Shown: piece after piece, positions 27,964 through 37,564 of the stretch | Layout: every line of letters begins with the position of its first letter | Position numbering within the stretch: the stretch's first letter is position 1 | Assembly (NCBI RefSeq): GCF_002873455.1 | Contig: NZ_MCUN01000006.1 | Coordinates: 62,001-126,000, forward strand | Direction: 5' to 3' | Source of the DNA: Vibrio splendidus | Lineage (GTDB): Bacteria > Pseudomonadota > Gammaproteobacteria > Enterobacterales > Vibrionaceae | Length of the DNA stretch: 64,000 bases | Notes under the pieces: model-generated | Told to the model about the DNA's origin: nothing | The model's input: only the letters and a program-made list of their open reading frames with translations | Database searches by the model: none | Made by a program: the position numbers and the translations under genes

Positions 27964-28944
27964 ATGAGCCAATCCTCTCGTAATGATTTTGACGAGTTAG
28001 CGTATAACCCGAGTTTCTCCCTGCATTTTATTGCTCCAAAATATTGGAGTACCTGGTTGTTCGTACTCCTTGCGATACCAATGGCTTTACTTCCATTTAA
28101 AGGACGATATTGGATAGCCGATAAAATTGCCTCTCGACTTACACAAAAACGTAAAGGAACCGTCGCAAATGCGTGGGTTAACTTAAAGCTTTGCTTCCCA
28201 AAAAAGTCTGAGTGCGAACGACAGAATATTATTCACCAATTGCTTGTTACCTCAGGCGTTTTCCTTATGGGCTTCAGCTTACTTAGTTTACGAGACAAGC
28301 ATTGGTTAAAATCACAGTGTGAAATAAAAGGGATGGACAACCTAACAACGATTCTTGACTCAGGTAAGAATGTCATTCTTTTAGTCCCACACACTTGGGC
28401 GATTGATGTACCCGCTATTTTGTTCGCCTCTATGGGCATGCCTGTATCAGCGATGGCAAAAAAACAAAAGAATGAAGTTATGGACTGGTTGATGCACCGT
28501 CAAAGAGTGCAATACGGTGGTAGAGTTTATGAACGAAGTGGTGGCGTCAAACCATTCATCAAATCTGTGCGAGATGGTTACTTAGGTTATTACCTACCCG
28601 ATCAAGATCACGGCCCAGAACATAGTATATTTGTTGATTTCTTTGCTACCCAGAAAGCGACTCTGCCCGGTTTAGGGAAATTGGCGAAAGTTAGTCGCGC
28701 AGAAATAGTCCCTGTCTATGCAATGATTGATTCAAAAACAGGAAAGTATGTCATTCACATTGATCCTGGGTTCAAAAATTTCCCTTCAGGCTCAGAAGAA
28801 AAAGATGCTAGAACTATGAACCACTACATTGAAACTAAAGCTTCAGTGAACCCAGAGCAATATATGTGGACTTTAAGGCTATTAAGAACTCAACCTGACG
28901 GAAAAAATTACTACCGCTTAGAACGTGAGAACGAACATAAATAA
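27964..28944 (+). CDS. lpxM: Lipid A secondary acyltransferase (LpxM-like)
   Basis: A 326-residue inner-membrane acyltransferase of the LpxL/LpxM family, with the HX4D motif PHTWAID, one N-terminal membrane helix (WLFVLLAIPMALLPF) and YYLPDQDHGPEHSIFVDFFATQKATLPG, the conserved acceptor-site block. The D of HX4D and the WAIDVPA sequence favour LpxM, which adds the last acyl chain, over LpxL (HX4E; a second family member at 46,190). I start at the ATG at 27,964. waaF begins one base after the stop, so the two are cotranscribed. Confidence 0.9.
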   Translation: MSQSSRNDFDELAYNPSFSLHFIAPKYWSTWLFVLLAIPMALLPFKGRYWIADKIASRLTQKRKGTVANAWVNLKLCFPKKSECERQNIIHQLLVTSGVFLMGFSLLSLRDKHWLKSQCEIKGMDNLTTILDSGKNVILLVPHTWAIDVPAILFASMGMPVSAMAKKQKNEVMDWLMHRQRVQYGGRVYERSGGVKPFIKSVRDGYLGYYLPDQDHGPEHSIFVDFFATQKATLPGLGKLAKVSRAEIVPVYAMIDSKTGKYVIHIDPGFKNFPSGSEEKDARTMNHYIETKASVNPEQYMWTLRLLRTQPDGKNYYRLERENEHK

Positions 28945-28945
28945 C

Positions 28946-29989
28946 ATGACTTCCAAATATAAAAAAATACTAATTATCGGCCCTTCTTGGGTTGGGGATA
29001 TGGTGATGTCCCAGTCTTTATACAGTACGCTCAAGCAAAAACATCCGGAAGCACAAATCGATGTTATGGCTCCCGCTTGGTGTCGACCTATTTTAGAAAG
29101 AATGAAAGAAATCCATACAGCAATCGACATGCCAATAGGACATGGTGAATTTAATCTGAGTATGCGCCGTAAGCTGGGGATAACCTTACGTGACGAACGA
29201 TATGATATCGCTTATGTTCTTCCTAAGTCTGTGAAATCCGCTCTCATTCCCTGGTTTGCAAACATTCCCCAAAGAGTAGGATGGAAAGGCGAAATGCGGT
29301 TTGGGTTGATTAATGATCGCCGAGACAATATGAAATCATTCGAGTACATGGTTGAACGCTATGTCGCACTGGCCCATCCCAGCAGTGAAATGATAGATTC
29401 GAGCTCTCTTGGTGGGCTTAACACCTTACCTAGACCGAAATTACAAATAGACGATAAAGCACAGCAAGCCGCTTTTAATAAATTTAACCTAAACATAGTT
29501 GACCTTGCAGCAGTAGGATTATGCCCCGGAGCTGAGTTTGGCCCCGCAAAAAAATGGCCGGAACAACATTATGCAGAAGTGGCAGAACACTTATGTAAAT
29601 TAGGTAACCAAGTTTGGCTATTTGGTTCACAAAAAGATGTAGAATCATGTGAAAACATCAAAAACTTAGTGTCCAAAAAATTTATAGATAACGTCCATGT
29701 GCTAGCAGGAAAAACTAGCCTTATAGAAGCCGTAGACCTACTCGGTGCTTGTGAGACGGTAGTCAGTAATGATTCTGGTTTGATGCATGTAGCTGCAGCT
29801 GTTGGATGTAACGTAGTTGCCGTTTATGGTTCTACATCACCCAAATACACCCCGCCACTGGCTAAAAATGTTGAAATTGTACATACCGAAATCGAGTGTA
29901 GGCCATGTTTTAAACGTGAATGTCCACTGGGACATTTGAAGTGTTTGAAAGAGTTGCCAGCGAACAGAGTAATAGAACGATTAAAATGA
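28946..29989 (+). CDS. waaF: ADP-heptose:LPS heptosyltransferase II
   Basis: A 347-residue GT9 enzyme adding the second heptose of the inner core. KILIIGPSWVGDMVMSQSLYSTLKQ, YDIAYVLPKSVKSALIPWFA, LCPGAEFGPAKKWPEQHYAEVA and VVSNDSGLMHVAAAVGCNVVAVYGSTSP follow WaaF of E. coli closely, including the K-x-WP and S-G-L-M-H donor site. The start at 28,946 follows lpxM by one base, and its TGA overlaps the waaL start by four bases (ATGA), so lpxM, waaF, waaL and waaA form a coupled operon. Confidence 0.96.
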   Translation: MTSKYKKILIIGPSWVGDMVMSQSLYSTLKQKHPEAQIDVMAPAWCRPILERMKEIHTAIDMPIGHGEFNLSMRRKLGITLRDERYDIAYVLPKSVKSALIPWFANIPQRVGWKGEMRFGLINDRRDNMKSFEYMVERYVALAHPSSEMIDSSSLGGLNTLPRPKLQIDDKAQQAAFNKFNLNIVDLAAVGLCPGAEFGPAKKWPEQHYAEVAEHLCKLGNQVWLFGSQKDVESCENIKNLVSKKFIDNVHVLAGKTSLIEAVDLLGACETVVSNDSGLMHVAAAVGCNVVAVYGSTSPKYTPPLAKNVEIVHTEIECRPCFKRECPLGHLKCLKELPANRVIERLK

Positions 29990-31170
29990 AGTCAATCCAT
30001 CCAATACTAATACCACTCCTGTACATTCCTATTATTTGGGCTTTTAGTGGCCTATTTTTATATTCAGATAGTTATAAAATCGCGATGATCAGTACTATTG
30101 TTGCTGCATTGTCGTCTGCATATCTTTTTAGTTTCAAGCAGATTTTAAAATGGTGCAAGAGGCGGAGACTATTGCCTTTATTCGCTCTTGCTGCTACTTA
30201 TGCTGTCCTTTCTAAGGAGATACACGGGTATAATACTAATGAGATGAGAGGACTACTTACCCTATTAGTTTTAGGCATATTCACACCAAATGAAGCACTT
30301 ATAAAAGTAAAAGAAAATTTGCACTGGCCGATGTTAATATTTAGCTTAATTGGAATAGCGTATATAGCATACCATGCAGTTTACCTTAAAATACCAAGAA
30401 CCACATGGGATATCAACCCTTTACCTTACTCTGCCGCGATGAGTGCGGCCGCATGTTTATCGCTTTATCAGAGTATAAAAATGCAGAGTAAGACCCATAG
30501 ACTCGTTATGTTCTTGGCTTTTGTTCTTTATGTATGCGCTATATTTTTAAGTGGAACTCGTGGTGCCTTACTGTCACTCTCTATTGTTAGCACCTTAATA
30601 TTAGCATCATTCCTTATCACGAACCTAAGATCTGGTGCCTTATATTTATGTTTGGCCCTATCGGCTACATGCATCACTGCCACAATCTTTAAAGGCAGCA
30701 TAGAGGCCCGTTATAACGATACAGTGAACGAGATTAAACACCTCGAGGCTGGCAACTTAAACTCTTCTATCGGTCAAAGACTTGAGATGTATCAGGCAGC
30801 ACTAAATATCAGTATGCCGCCTAAGCTATTAGGTTATGGTACAGATAACCTCTCAAGCCTGAAGGACTCTCTTCACAAACAAGGGATGATAAGTAACGGG
30901 GCTGCAAAATTAAACAGCTTTCATAACCAATTCCTACACAACTTAGTCATTTACGGTTTTATTGGGTTTTGCATTACCCTATTGTGGTTTATCTATCCAA
31001 CGTATATTGCCTGGAAAAATGAAAACATCTCCTTAGCTCCGATATTAATCGTGGGTGGCAGTTATTTTACCTCAGCCATGACGGATGTACCTTTGCAAAA
31101 GATTTACTCATTAGTTTTCTTTGGTGTGCTTCTGCTAATTTTATTGGAGGAGAGGCAAGTTGAAGATTAA
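29986..31170 (+). CDS. waaL: O-antigen ligase (WaaL, Wzy_C family)
   Basis: A 394-residue polytopic membrane protein with roughly ten or more hydrophobic helices. A large periplasmic loop (about 230-320) carries GQRLEMYQAALNISMPPKLLGYG and HNQFLHNLVIYGFIG, the R and H positions of the Wzy_C/WaaL family that joins O-antigen from undecaprenyl diphosphate to lipid A-core. The ATG at 29,986 overlaps the waaF stop as ATGA; a longer in-frame start inside waaF is rejected. It is coupled to waaA downstream (11-base overlap). Its presence implies that the glycan locus at 1-16,720 feeds LPS. Confidence 0.9.
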   Translation: MKSIHPILIPLLYIPIIWAFSGLFLYSDSYKIAMISTIVAALSSAYLFSFKQILKWCKRRRLLPLFALAATYAVLSKEIHGYNTNEMRGLLTLLVLGIFTPNEALIKVKENLHWPMLIFSLIGIAYIAYHAVYLKIPRTTWDINPLPYSAAMSAAACLSLYQSIKMQSKTHRLVMFLAFVLYVCAIFLSGTRGALLSLSIVSTLILASFLITNLRSGALYLCLALSATCITATIFKGSIEARYNDTVNEIKHLEAGNLNSSIGQRLEMYQAALNISMPPKLLGYGTDNLSSLKDSLHKQGMISNGAAKLNSFHNQFLHNLVIYGFIGFCITLLWFIYPTYIAWKNENISLAPILIVGGSYFTSAMTDVPLQKIYSLVFFGVLLLILLEERQVED

Positions 31171-32437
31171 ATTATTTTTCGCAGCTTATAATTGCTTACT
31201 AGCTATCGTTGCGCCATTTTATTTATACAAACTATTAAAAACCAAAAAAAACAAACCTCGTATTGGTAGAAGATGGAAAGAGTACTTCGGGTACTGTAAA
31301 CCTTTGCAAAAAAATAGTGACATAACCTGGATTCATGCGGTTTCAGTAGGGGAAGTGATTGCAATAGAACCGTTAATTAGACAAATAAAAAAGAATAAAC
31401 CTGATACGACTTTGCTAATGACGACAACCACTTCAACAGGCGCTCTGGAAGTTCACAAACGTTTAGGTAACATTGTGAAGCATAGATATATGCCTATCGA
31501 CTTTAAGTTATTTATCAATAACTTCATATCCCGTGTTTCACCAGATGAGCTTATCATAATGGAGTTGGAACTTTGGCCAAATTTATTCAAGGTTCTTGGG
31601 GATAGCGATGTTGATATCAAAATTGTTAATGCACGCCTTTCTGATAAGTCTTTAAAAAACTATCAAAAGGTAAATTCAATTATCGCGTCACTCATCGGTC
31701 AAATTAAAAATATCATATGCCAGTCCGAGAGAGATAAAACCAATTTTATATCACTTGGAGCTAAACAAAGCCAAGTCTGTGTTTCTGGAAATTTGAAATA
31801 CGATATATCAGTTCCTAGCCAACAAGTTCAGCAGGGTAAACATTTAAAACACGCTATTCAGAAGCAAGTTATAGTTGCTTGTAGTACTCATTCGAATGAA
31901 GAGCAACAAATTATTGAATCTTTAGCACGCTCTGAACTACTCAACGAAGGAACGATTTTGATTATTGTACCTCGTCACCCTGAAAGGTTTGATGAAGTCT
32001 ATCGTTTATCAAGCCATAACTACCAACTCAATACAATGAAGATGACTGACATTGACTTATCAAATATACCCACAGATACTCAAGTCTTGGTCGGGAATAC
32101 GATGGGGCAAATGTTCATGTACTTATCTATGGCAGATGTGTGCATCATGGGTGGTAGCTTCATCGGGGAGAAAGTTGGAGGCCACAATGTTATTGAGCCC
32201 GCAGCACTTGCTTTACCGATCATATCAGGTAAAAGCTATTATAATTTCTTAGAAGTTACCCAACAACTTCTAATAGCTAACGCCATTACTATCGTCGAAT
32301 CAAATGATGAATTAGCTCATACTGTCTTTGAGTTACTCCATGATAGAAAAATGGCCTCAATTATGGGCTTAAATGCACTCAAAGTTTATCAAGAAAATGA
32401 AGGAGCATTAGAGTACACCTTAAGTAAATGCATCTAA
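31160..32437 (+). CDS. waaA: 3-deoxy-D-manno-octulosonic acid (Kdo) transferase
   Basis: The 425-residue GT30 enzyme links Kdo to lipid IVA. It starts at TTG after GGAGGAGAG, opens with a membrane anchor and then RIGRRWKEYFGYC and WIHAVSVGEVIAIEPLI with the catalytic glutamate, followed by FFxLE-like ELELWPNLF and the donor site MGGSFIGEKVGGHNVIEPAALALP. Vibrio WaaA works together with the Kdo kinase KdkA, whose gene lies at 35,625. The start is inside the waaL end, so the two are translationally coupled. Confidence 0.97.
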   Translation: MKIKLFFAAYNCLLAIVAPFYLYKLLKTKKNKPRIGRRWKEYFGYCKPLQKNSDITWIHAVSVGEVIAIEPLIRQIKKNKPDTTLLMTTTTSTGALEVHKRLGNIVKHRYMPIDFKLFINNFISRVSPDELIIMELELWPNLFKVLGDSDVDIKIVNARLSDKSLKNYQKVNSIIASLIGQIKNIICQSERDKTNFISLGAKQSQVCVSGNLKYDISVPSQQVQQGKHLKHAIQKQVIVACSTHSNEEQQIIESLARSELLNEGTILIIVPRHPERFDEVYRLSSHNYQLNTMKMTDIDLSNIPTDTQVLVGNTMGQMFMYLSMADVCIMGGSFIGEKVGGHNVIEPAALALPIISGKSYYNFLEVTQQLLIANAITIVESNDELAHTVFELLHDRKMASIMGLNALKVYQENEGALEYTLSKCI

Positions 32438-33151
32438 TCTAGCTCTGGAACAATTGTGAAGAAACTGTCCTTGTGCTTTACAAAAGTCAAAATGCATTAA
32501 ATCGTAATTCTATTTTTAACAATGTTATGAACAAAAACTTTATCTTAATTGTTCAAAAATATTTAACTATAAGCTTTCTTTCAGAAAATGTTTGGTCCGC
32601 AACTCCACCATCTCAATATGTATATAATTTTCAGCTAGATAAAATCGACAACAATTCAAATCAAAAATAAGCTAACAAATTAACTATTAGTAAGCTTCAT
32701 TCAAAACTCTTGTCGCTATGATATCAGTCACTGGTAGACCAGGATGATTATGATCATAGTAAAGAGGAGTCCCTCTCTAACAGCATAACAAGAAACTGAA
32801 GATGTAACTCACATCCTATATCTTGCTTATCTTGATATCATCCATATTATTGAATGACTTATTCCTTCACACCGGTCGCGTCTAGAAAGCACTCTCGAAC
32901 CCAAAAGTGATTCCCCATAGCTTCTAACGTATATACTAGATTTACTAAAAACTCTGATGCAATTCACCTCTTCCCCTCCCCCAACATATTAGAAAGTGAT
33001 AACTTGGAAATACAACAAAATGAACATGCCCTAATTGGAATTTAGCTTTAGGGCCTCACAATCTTTCATATTAAACGATAATAATCCTTTCCAAACTTAT
33101 CTTTAAAAATTTATATCTGCACTTTTAAAATATGACATAATTCTTGTCATT
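32438..33151. other. Gene-free gap between convergent core-LPS genes
   Basis: The only open frame of note (32,473-32,670, GTG start) has no ribosome binding site or familiar sequence, so I leave it out. Base composition is AT-rich. The gap separates the waaA operon from the minus-strand YrbL/GT25-waaG pair. I see no clear terminator. Confidence 0.4.
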
Positions 33152-34438
33152 TTACACTTTATTCAGTAATAACTTGCTAATCGAAACTAAGCGATACATA
33201 CAGTTTTCTTTCAATCGAATTAACTTTCTTGTTATTCTTGAATAAAGGCTATAGTTCCGACTATTCTCAAGCATTTTTCTTTCAGATTGTATATTTGTGT
33301 CCATTTCGTAGTTATGTGTAATTACGGGCTTTCTCAAACAAAGAGGCGGGATACCATGCAACCAAATTGCACCAATATAGTGGTCCACTGGCATGTATAT
33401 AGTGTGTAGATTATCAATCAACTTCTTTGCCCCCTTTGGTGAAAGGTAATACCCTACTGCACCGGAACGATTCTGCTTAGGAAAGAAAAAATCCCCTATA
33501 TTAATTAAAGAAGAACTTCTTTTTTCTAGTTTAACGTACTCTTGGTTATCCAGTTTATTAATTTTCACTAAATCAAAAAAATCTTCTTTTATGATAATAT
33601 CGTCTTCCAATATTATCATGGGTACATTATCAGAGACACATTTATTCCAAAGTGAATAATGGGAATAGAAGCAACCCCTTTCACCACGACCCAACGCGTA
33701 ACCTCTTCGGGAAATAGTTTTTTTATCGTCGATTTTATTGACAAAGCTTTTAGGTATATCATTGACTTTATAAGCATCAAAATAAGAGTATTCTAATTTA
33801 TTGGAAAATTGTGCATCAACATTAGCTCTCCGTTTTTTACTTTCTAAAAGCGATATGACATTGACCTTAACTTTACTTTCATCAAACTTAGGAAGTTTAT
33901 TTCTCTCGAATTTCTTCCATTTTCGTTCTATTTTCCTACAACCAATTGATGATATATAATTACTTATAGGAAATAACTCCGTACTACCATAACCATCAAC
34001 AAGTACAAGTTTTATGTTTTCTTCTTTCTCTATAACCAATATATTACTCAGAACTAAGTCACTAGGGATAATATTATTTTCTTTAAGGTAACACTTTAGT
34101 TCTTTAAGCCCCACTTGTAGCAATCTTAACTCTTTTTCGTTTCTAGTTAGCTTTAGATAGTGCCTCAAATCAGAAGCAATATTACCATTATAATTACGTA
34201 CAACCTCTTGAATAATACCGATATAATCCCCACAGTCTATAACTCCGTAATACTGAGGTAGATGCGTAAAGTCTACATTATTCTTTTTTAATTTCTCAAG
34301 ATATGCAATCTCTCGCTTGGTTTGTTTAGCGTTATTTCGATGACTTACTTTAATACATCGATTAGGATTTTTAGGATCTAAATAACAAGTTCGCTCAGAA
34401 CCTCGACCAATAACAGGCCAGTGAAGAAAATCTTGCAT
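33152..34438 (-). CDS. Fusion of YrbL-like kinase-fold domain with GT25 glycosyltransferase
   Basis: The N-terminal 200 residues follow YrbL (PhoP-regulated, kinase-fold): VIGRGSERTCYLDPKNPNRCIKVSH for the G-loop and lysine, LPQYYGVIDCG, IIPSDLVLSNILV for the catalytic-loop region and GYGSTELFPISN. Residues about 210-428 are a GT25/LgtB-type domain: VISLLESKKRRANV, YALGRGERGCFYSHYSLW, MIILEDDIIIKEDFFDL and the C-terminal PVDHYIGAIW. One open frame with no internal stop joins them. GT25 enzymes add galactose or glucose to LOS. The kinase half could phosphorylate a core sugar, as KdkA and WaaP do; that is inference. It is 3 bases downstream of the GT4 gene. Confidence 0.75.
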   Translation of the reverse strand: MQDFLHWPVIGRGSERTCYLDPKNPNRCIKVSHRNNAKQTKREIAYLEKLKKNNVDFTHLPQYYGVIDCGDYIGIIQEVVRNYNGNIASDLRHYLKLTRNEKELRLLQVGLKELKCYLKENNIIPSDLVLSNILVIEKEENIKLVLVDGYGSTELFPISNYISSIGCRKIERKWKKFERNKLPKFDESKVKVNVISLLESKKRRANVDAQFSNKLEYSYFDAYKVNDIPKSFVNKIDDKKTISRRGYALGRGERGCFYSHYSLWNKCVSDNVPMIILEDDIIIKEDFFDLVKINKLDNQEYVKLEKRSSSLINIGDFFFPKQNRSGAVGYYLSPKGAKKLIDNLHTIYMPVDHYIGAIWLHGIPPLCLRKPVITHNYEMDTNIQSERKMLENSRNYSLYSRITRKLIRLKENCMYRLVSISKLLLNKV

Positions 34439-34440
34439 TA

Positions 34441-35553
34441 TTATTTTTGCTTCTCTTTGTAGATGGAGAGTATCATCTGATAGTTTTTTTCCATCATTGC
34501 TTCTACATCTAATGTTAGGGCCAGATCTCTACAAGCTTTTTTTAAATTTAAATCACCTCTCTTCGCAGCCCAATAATGCATAGCTTCTGTCAACGCATTT
34601 ATGTTTTTCCCTGACTCGATTACCGTCGAAACAGTCGGTTGCATCACCTCTTTCGCACCACAATCTTCAGTGGTAATAACTGGGCACCCACATGACAACG
34701 CCTCAATAGCAGTAAACCCGAAAGGTTCATAATGAGTAGGGAAAACATAACAATCAACAAGTGAAAAAAATAGCTCTGGCCTTGTCTGCGAACCGAGAAA
34801 ATGACACTTTTCTGCAATTCCTAAACTTTGAGCTTGTTGCTTATAATCCTCTTCATTGCTTTCTCTACCAACAATTAATAAATTAGCCTCAATGCTCAAT
34901 TGAGAAAAAGCTCGTAGTGTTTCAGATAACCCTTTTCGCCTGTATCCCGTACCTAAGAACAAGAATATTGGCTTACTCCAATCGATAGACAAACGATTGC
35001 GGAAAGCTTCAGCATCTACAGAAACTCGTTCTCGATCAAATCGCTTTGTATCGACAAAGTTATGTATGACAGAAATCTTTTCGGGTTGAACCTTGTAAGC
35101 TTGTTGGATCTCATGAGCACTCTTGTATGAGTTAGCTACAATGTGTCTGTACGCCCCATCTTTCATTGAGCGTTGCTCAATTTCTATTGCGACCTTATCT
35201 TTGAGGTTCGGTTTACCATCTCTTATCGTATCAACCAAATGCATTCTGGTCCCACCACCAATGCGAAGCATGTCATGCGACCAAGTTTTGCCAAGGCCAT
35301 AAACAAAGTCATAGTGATGCGAATTTAAATGATTCTCAACATCCTTTGCAAACTTCCAGATACGATGAGATTTACCAATAGCCAAACCCGCCAACTTTAC
35401 AAATTTAATATTAGGATGTGAAGGCTCTACATGCGTACGACATATAATGTAGACCTCATCCCCCTGCTCTGCGAGATAACGAGATAAATAGTTCAAAAAT
35501 AGTTCTGTGCCGCCCGTATTAGCGTGCCGCATATGAATCAATGCAATTTTCAT
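34441..35553 (-). CDS. waaG: Glycosyltransferase family 4, WaaG-like
   Basis: A 370-residue GT-B transferase: IALIHMRHANTGGTELFLNYLSRYL for the acceptor side, FVDTKRFDRER, FLFLGTGYRRKGLSETLRAF at the domain junction and PTHYEPFGFTAIEALSCGCPVITTEDCG with the EX7E motif. The RRKGL segment and length are those of WaaG (LPS glucosyltransferase I), which adds glucose to heptose II. The symbol is given from this resemblance and the kdkA neighbourhood; another hexose is possible. Confidence 0.8.
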   Translation of the reverse strand: MKIALIHMRHANTGGTELFLNYLSRYLAEQGDEVYIICRTHVEPSHPNIKFVKLAGLAIGKSHRIWKFAKDVENHLNSHHYDFVYGLGKTWSHDMLRIGGGTRMHLVDTIRDGKPNLKDKVAIEIEQRSMKDGAYRHIVANSYKSAHEIQQAYKVQPEKISVIHNFVDTKRFDRERVSVDAEAFRNRLSIDWSKPIFLFLGTGYRRKGLSETLRAFSQLSIEANLLIVGRESNEEDYKQQAQSLGIAEKCHFLGSQTRPELFFSLVDCYVFPTHYEPFGFTAIEALSCGCPVITTEDCGAKEVMQPTVSTVIESGKNINALTEAMHYWAAKRGDLNLKKACRDLALTLDVEAMMEKNYQMILSIYKEKQK

Positions 35554-35624
35554 ATGTTGATTAAAATTCTATTTAGTTAAAATCGAGATGGACTACTGTT
35601 AAATATACCCTAGATGCAGTTTTA

Positions 35625-36335
35625 CTACAAAGTATCATCGTATCCGTTCATCAGTTGTACCCAATCACTCTCTTGCCACTGAATCCTACGTTTGCCTTGC
35701 TCTTTTATAAAAGAGCGTTTGAGACGTTCTAGATTACTTTTCTTCCAAGTATTTCCTTTTTGCTGGAAACATTTATCAAAATCAATGAGCCAAACCTGCT
35801 CCTTTGCATCAAGCAAAATATTGTGAATATTAAGGTCTGTATGATTTACTTGGGCATCATGCATCTTGCGAATCTCAGAACCAATATTGTAATACGTTTC
35901 TTTATCTAAAACGGATTTAGTCAAGTAATCAACTAAGTCACTAGCGTTAGGTACCTTTTCACTCAAGAGATCAGCTTGATAGACTAAACCTTTTCTGACT
36001 ACTCTAGCTGCGATTGGTCTAGGCACATTAACTTTATTATCAATTAAAGTCTGCAAAAGCCCAAACTCCTGAAAACTTCGAACTCGTTTATCACCGAGAT
36101 ATAGGTAGTGGTCATTAATCAGCTTACCTAAAAGGCCACCACGTCTATAGTGCCGCAATGCCGCTTGCGTTGCTTCTAGCTGAATAAACCAAGTTGTACC
36201 TCGTCCCTGCGCTTGCCCTACAATCATATTCTTCGACTGCCAAAAACCGGCATCAAAAGCTTGCTTTACTAGTTGCTTTGACAACAAGTTTGGATCATAG
36301 ACAATGGTTTGATTACTTATTTTTTCGGTTCGCAT
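35625..36335 (-). CDS. kdkA: Kdo kinase
   Basis: The 236-residue cytosolic kinase phosphorylates Kdo of lipid IVA at position 4, the reaction known for Haemophilus and Vibrio with a single Kdo. GRGTTWFIQLEATQAALRHYRRGGLLGKLINDHYLY and the catalytic loop VNHTDLNIHNILLD with DFDK metal site match KdkA. I take the ATG at 36,335 (MRTEKISNQT), giving the family's usual length of about 240; the frame extends 32 codons upstream but lacks a ribosome binding site. It is divergent from the OpsX-like gene. Confidence 0.95.
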   Translation of the reverse strand: MRTEKISNQTIVYDPNLLSKQLVKQAFDAGFWQSKNMIVGQAQGRGTTWFIQLEATQAALRHYRRGGLLGKLINDHYLYLGDKRVRSFQEFGLLQTLIDNKVNVPRPIAARVVRKGLVYQADLLSEKVPNASDLVDYLTKSVLDKETYYNIGSEIRKMHDAQVNHTDLNIHNILLDAKEQVWLIDFDKCFQQKGNTWKKSNLERLKRSFIKEQGKRRIQWQESDWVQLMNGYDDTL

Positions 36336-36424
36336 CTTTTGTCCTAAGTTCACCGTTAGAATGATTTTACATTCCGAAGCCTCAGCTGCATAATTCTTAT
36401 CAATCAATTTGCTAGAGTTTTTCC

Positions 36425-37477
36425 ATGTCACTGTTTAATTCAGCTCCAAGATCCTTATGTATTTTACGATTATCTGCAATAGGAGATGTATGCAACACCA
36501 TAGCTTCTGTGCAAGCCATTCAGAGTTACTGGCCAGAAACAAAGATAACTTGGATTACTGGAAGGCTGGAAGCTCAACTCCTTGAAGCTGTTGACGGATT
36601 GGAAATAATTATTTTTGATAAAAAAGGCGGCTGGCAAGAGTATAAAAAGCTCTGGCTGACGCTTCAAGGCCGACAATTTGATGCACTTTTACACATGCAA
36701 TACGCACTACGTGCAAGTATCGCAACCTTGGGTATCAAAGCAAAGTATAAACTTGGGTTTGATACAAAGCGTAGCCAAGACTTTCAAACTTTGTTTACCA
36801 ATGTAAAAGTACCATCTCCAGAAAGCATGCACGTACTTGATGGGCTAATGAGTTTTGCATTTTATCTTGGCGTACCTGAACAGCTACCAACTTGGACACT
36901 AAAGTGCACACCCGAACAAACTCTGTGGGCTAAAGCACAAATCAAATCACAAGTCCCAAACCTTGTCATAGTTCCTGCAACAAGTAAAAGTTACAAGAAC
37001 TGGACTATCGAGGGGTATGTAGCACTTATAGAGCATGCTCAACAATCAGGATGGAATATTGTCTTGTCTGGAAGCCCTGCGACTATTGAGGTTCAATTAG
37101 CAAAATCAATAGAAGAGCGGTTAACAACCCAAGTATATAATCTGGTAGGCAAAAGTAGCCTATTAGAAATGCTTGCTTTAATAAAAGAGGCTGACTTAAT
37201 AGTAGCTCCGGATACTGGACCTACTCATATGGCGAATGCGATCGGCACACCTGTTATAGGATTGTATGCTCATCACAACCCAAAGCGCACAGGGCCATAT
37301 AATTCGTTACACGCAGTGGTATCTGTTTATGAAGATGCGATAGCAGCAGAGCATCCCGAACAGGTCGAGCAACTAGATTGGCGAACTAGAGTTAAAGATG
37401 ACAAAGCAATGAAACGTATCAAAGCCGACAGTGTTATTGCCATGTTTGACAAGATGGCAAACGCTATCAAGAAATAG
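36425..37477 (+). CDS. opsX: Heptosyltransferase I (OpsX/WaaC-like)
   Basis: A 350-residue GT9 enzyme: LCILRLSAIGDVCNTIASVQAIQSYWPETKITWITGR is the characteristic opening of the OpsX/WaaC group, followed by VPATSKSYKNWTIEGY and LIVAPDTGPTHMANAIGTPVIGLYAHHNPKRTGPY with the D-T-G-P-x-H heptose donor loop. In Haemophilus OpsX adds heptose I to phosphorylated Kdo, and pairing with KdkA here supports this. It is divergent from kdkA with 89 bases between. The name WaaC would be equally apt. Confidence 0.85.
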   Translation: MSLFNSAPRSLCILRLSAIGDVCNTIASVQAIQSYWPETKITWITGRLEAQLLEAVDGLEIIIFDKKGGWQEYKKLWLTLQGRQFDALLHMQYALRASIATLGIKAKYKLGFDTKRSQDFQTLFTNVKVPSPESMHVLDGLMSFAFYLGVPEQLPTWTLKCTPEQTLWAKAQIKSQVPNLVIVPATSKSYKNWTIEGYVALIEHAQQSGWNIVLSGSPATIEVQLAKSIEERLTTQVYNLVGKSSLLEMLALIKEADLIVAPDTGPTHMANAIGTPVIGLYAHHNPKRTGPYNSLHAVVSVYEDAIAAEHPEQVEQLDWRTRVKDDKAMKRIKADSVIAMFDKMANAIKK

Positions 37478-37564
37478 TTAAACGATTAATAAAAATATCA
37501 TTTAACCCTCTATTCATCTCAGTTTAAACATATGATGTTTAAGACAACTACGGAATTAACTCTC

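Noticed and set aside
32473-32670. 65-residue frame after waaA with GTG start
   Set aside because: No ribosome binding site and no familiar sequence; AT-rich composition makes chance likely.
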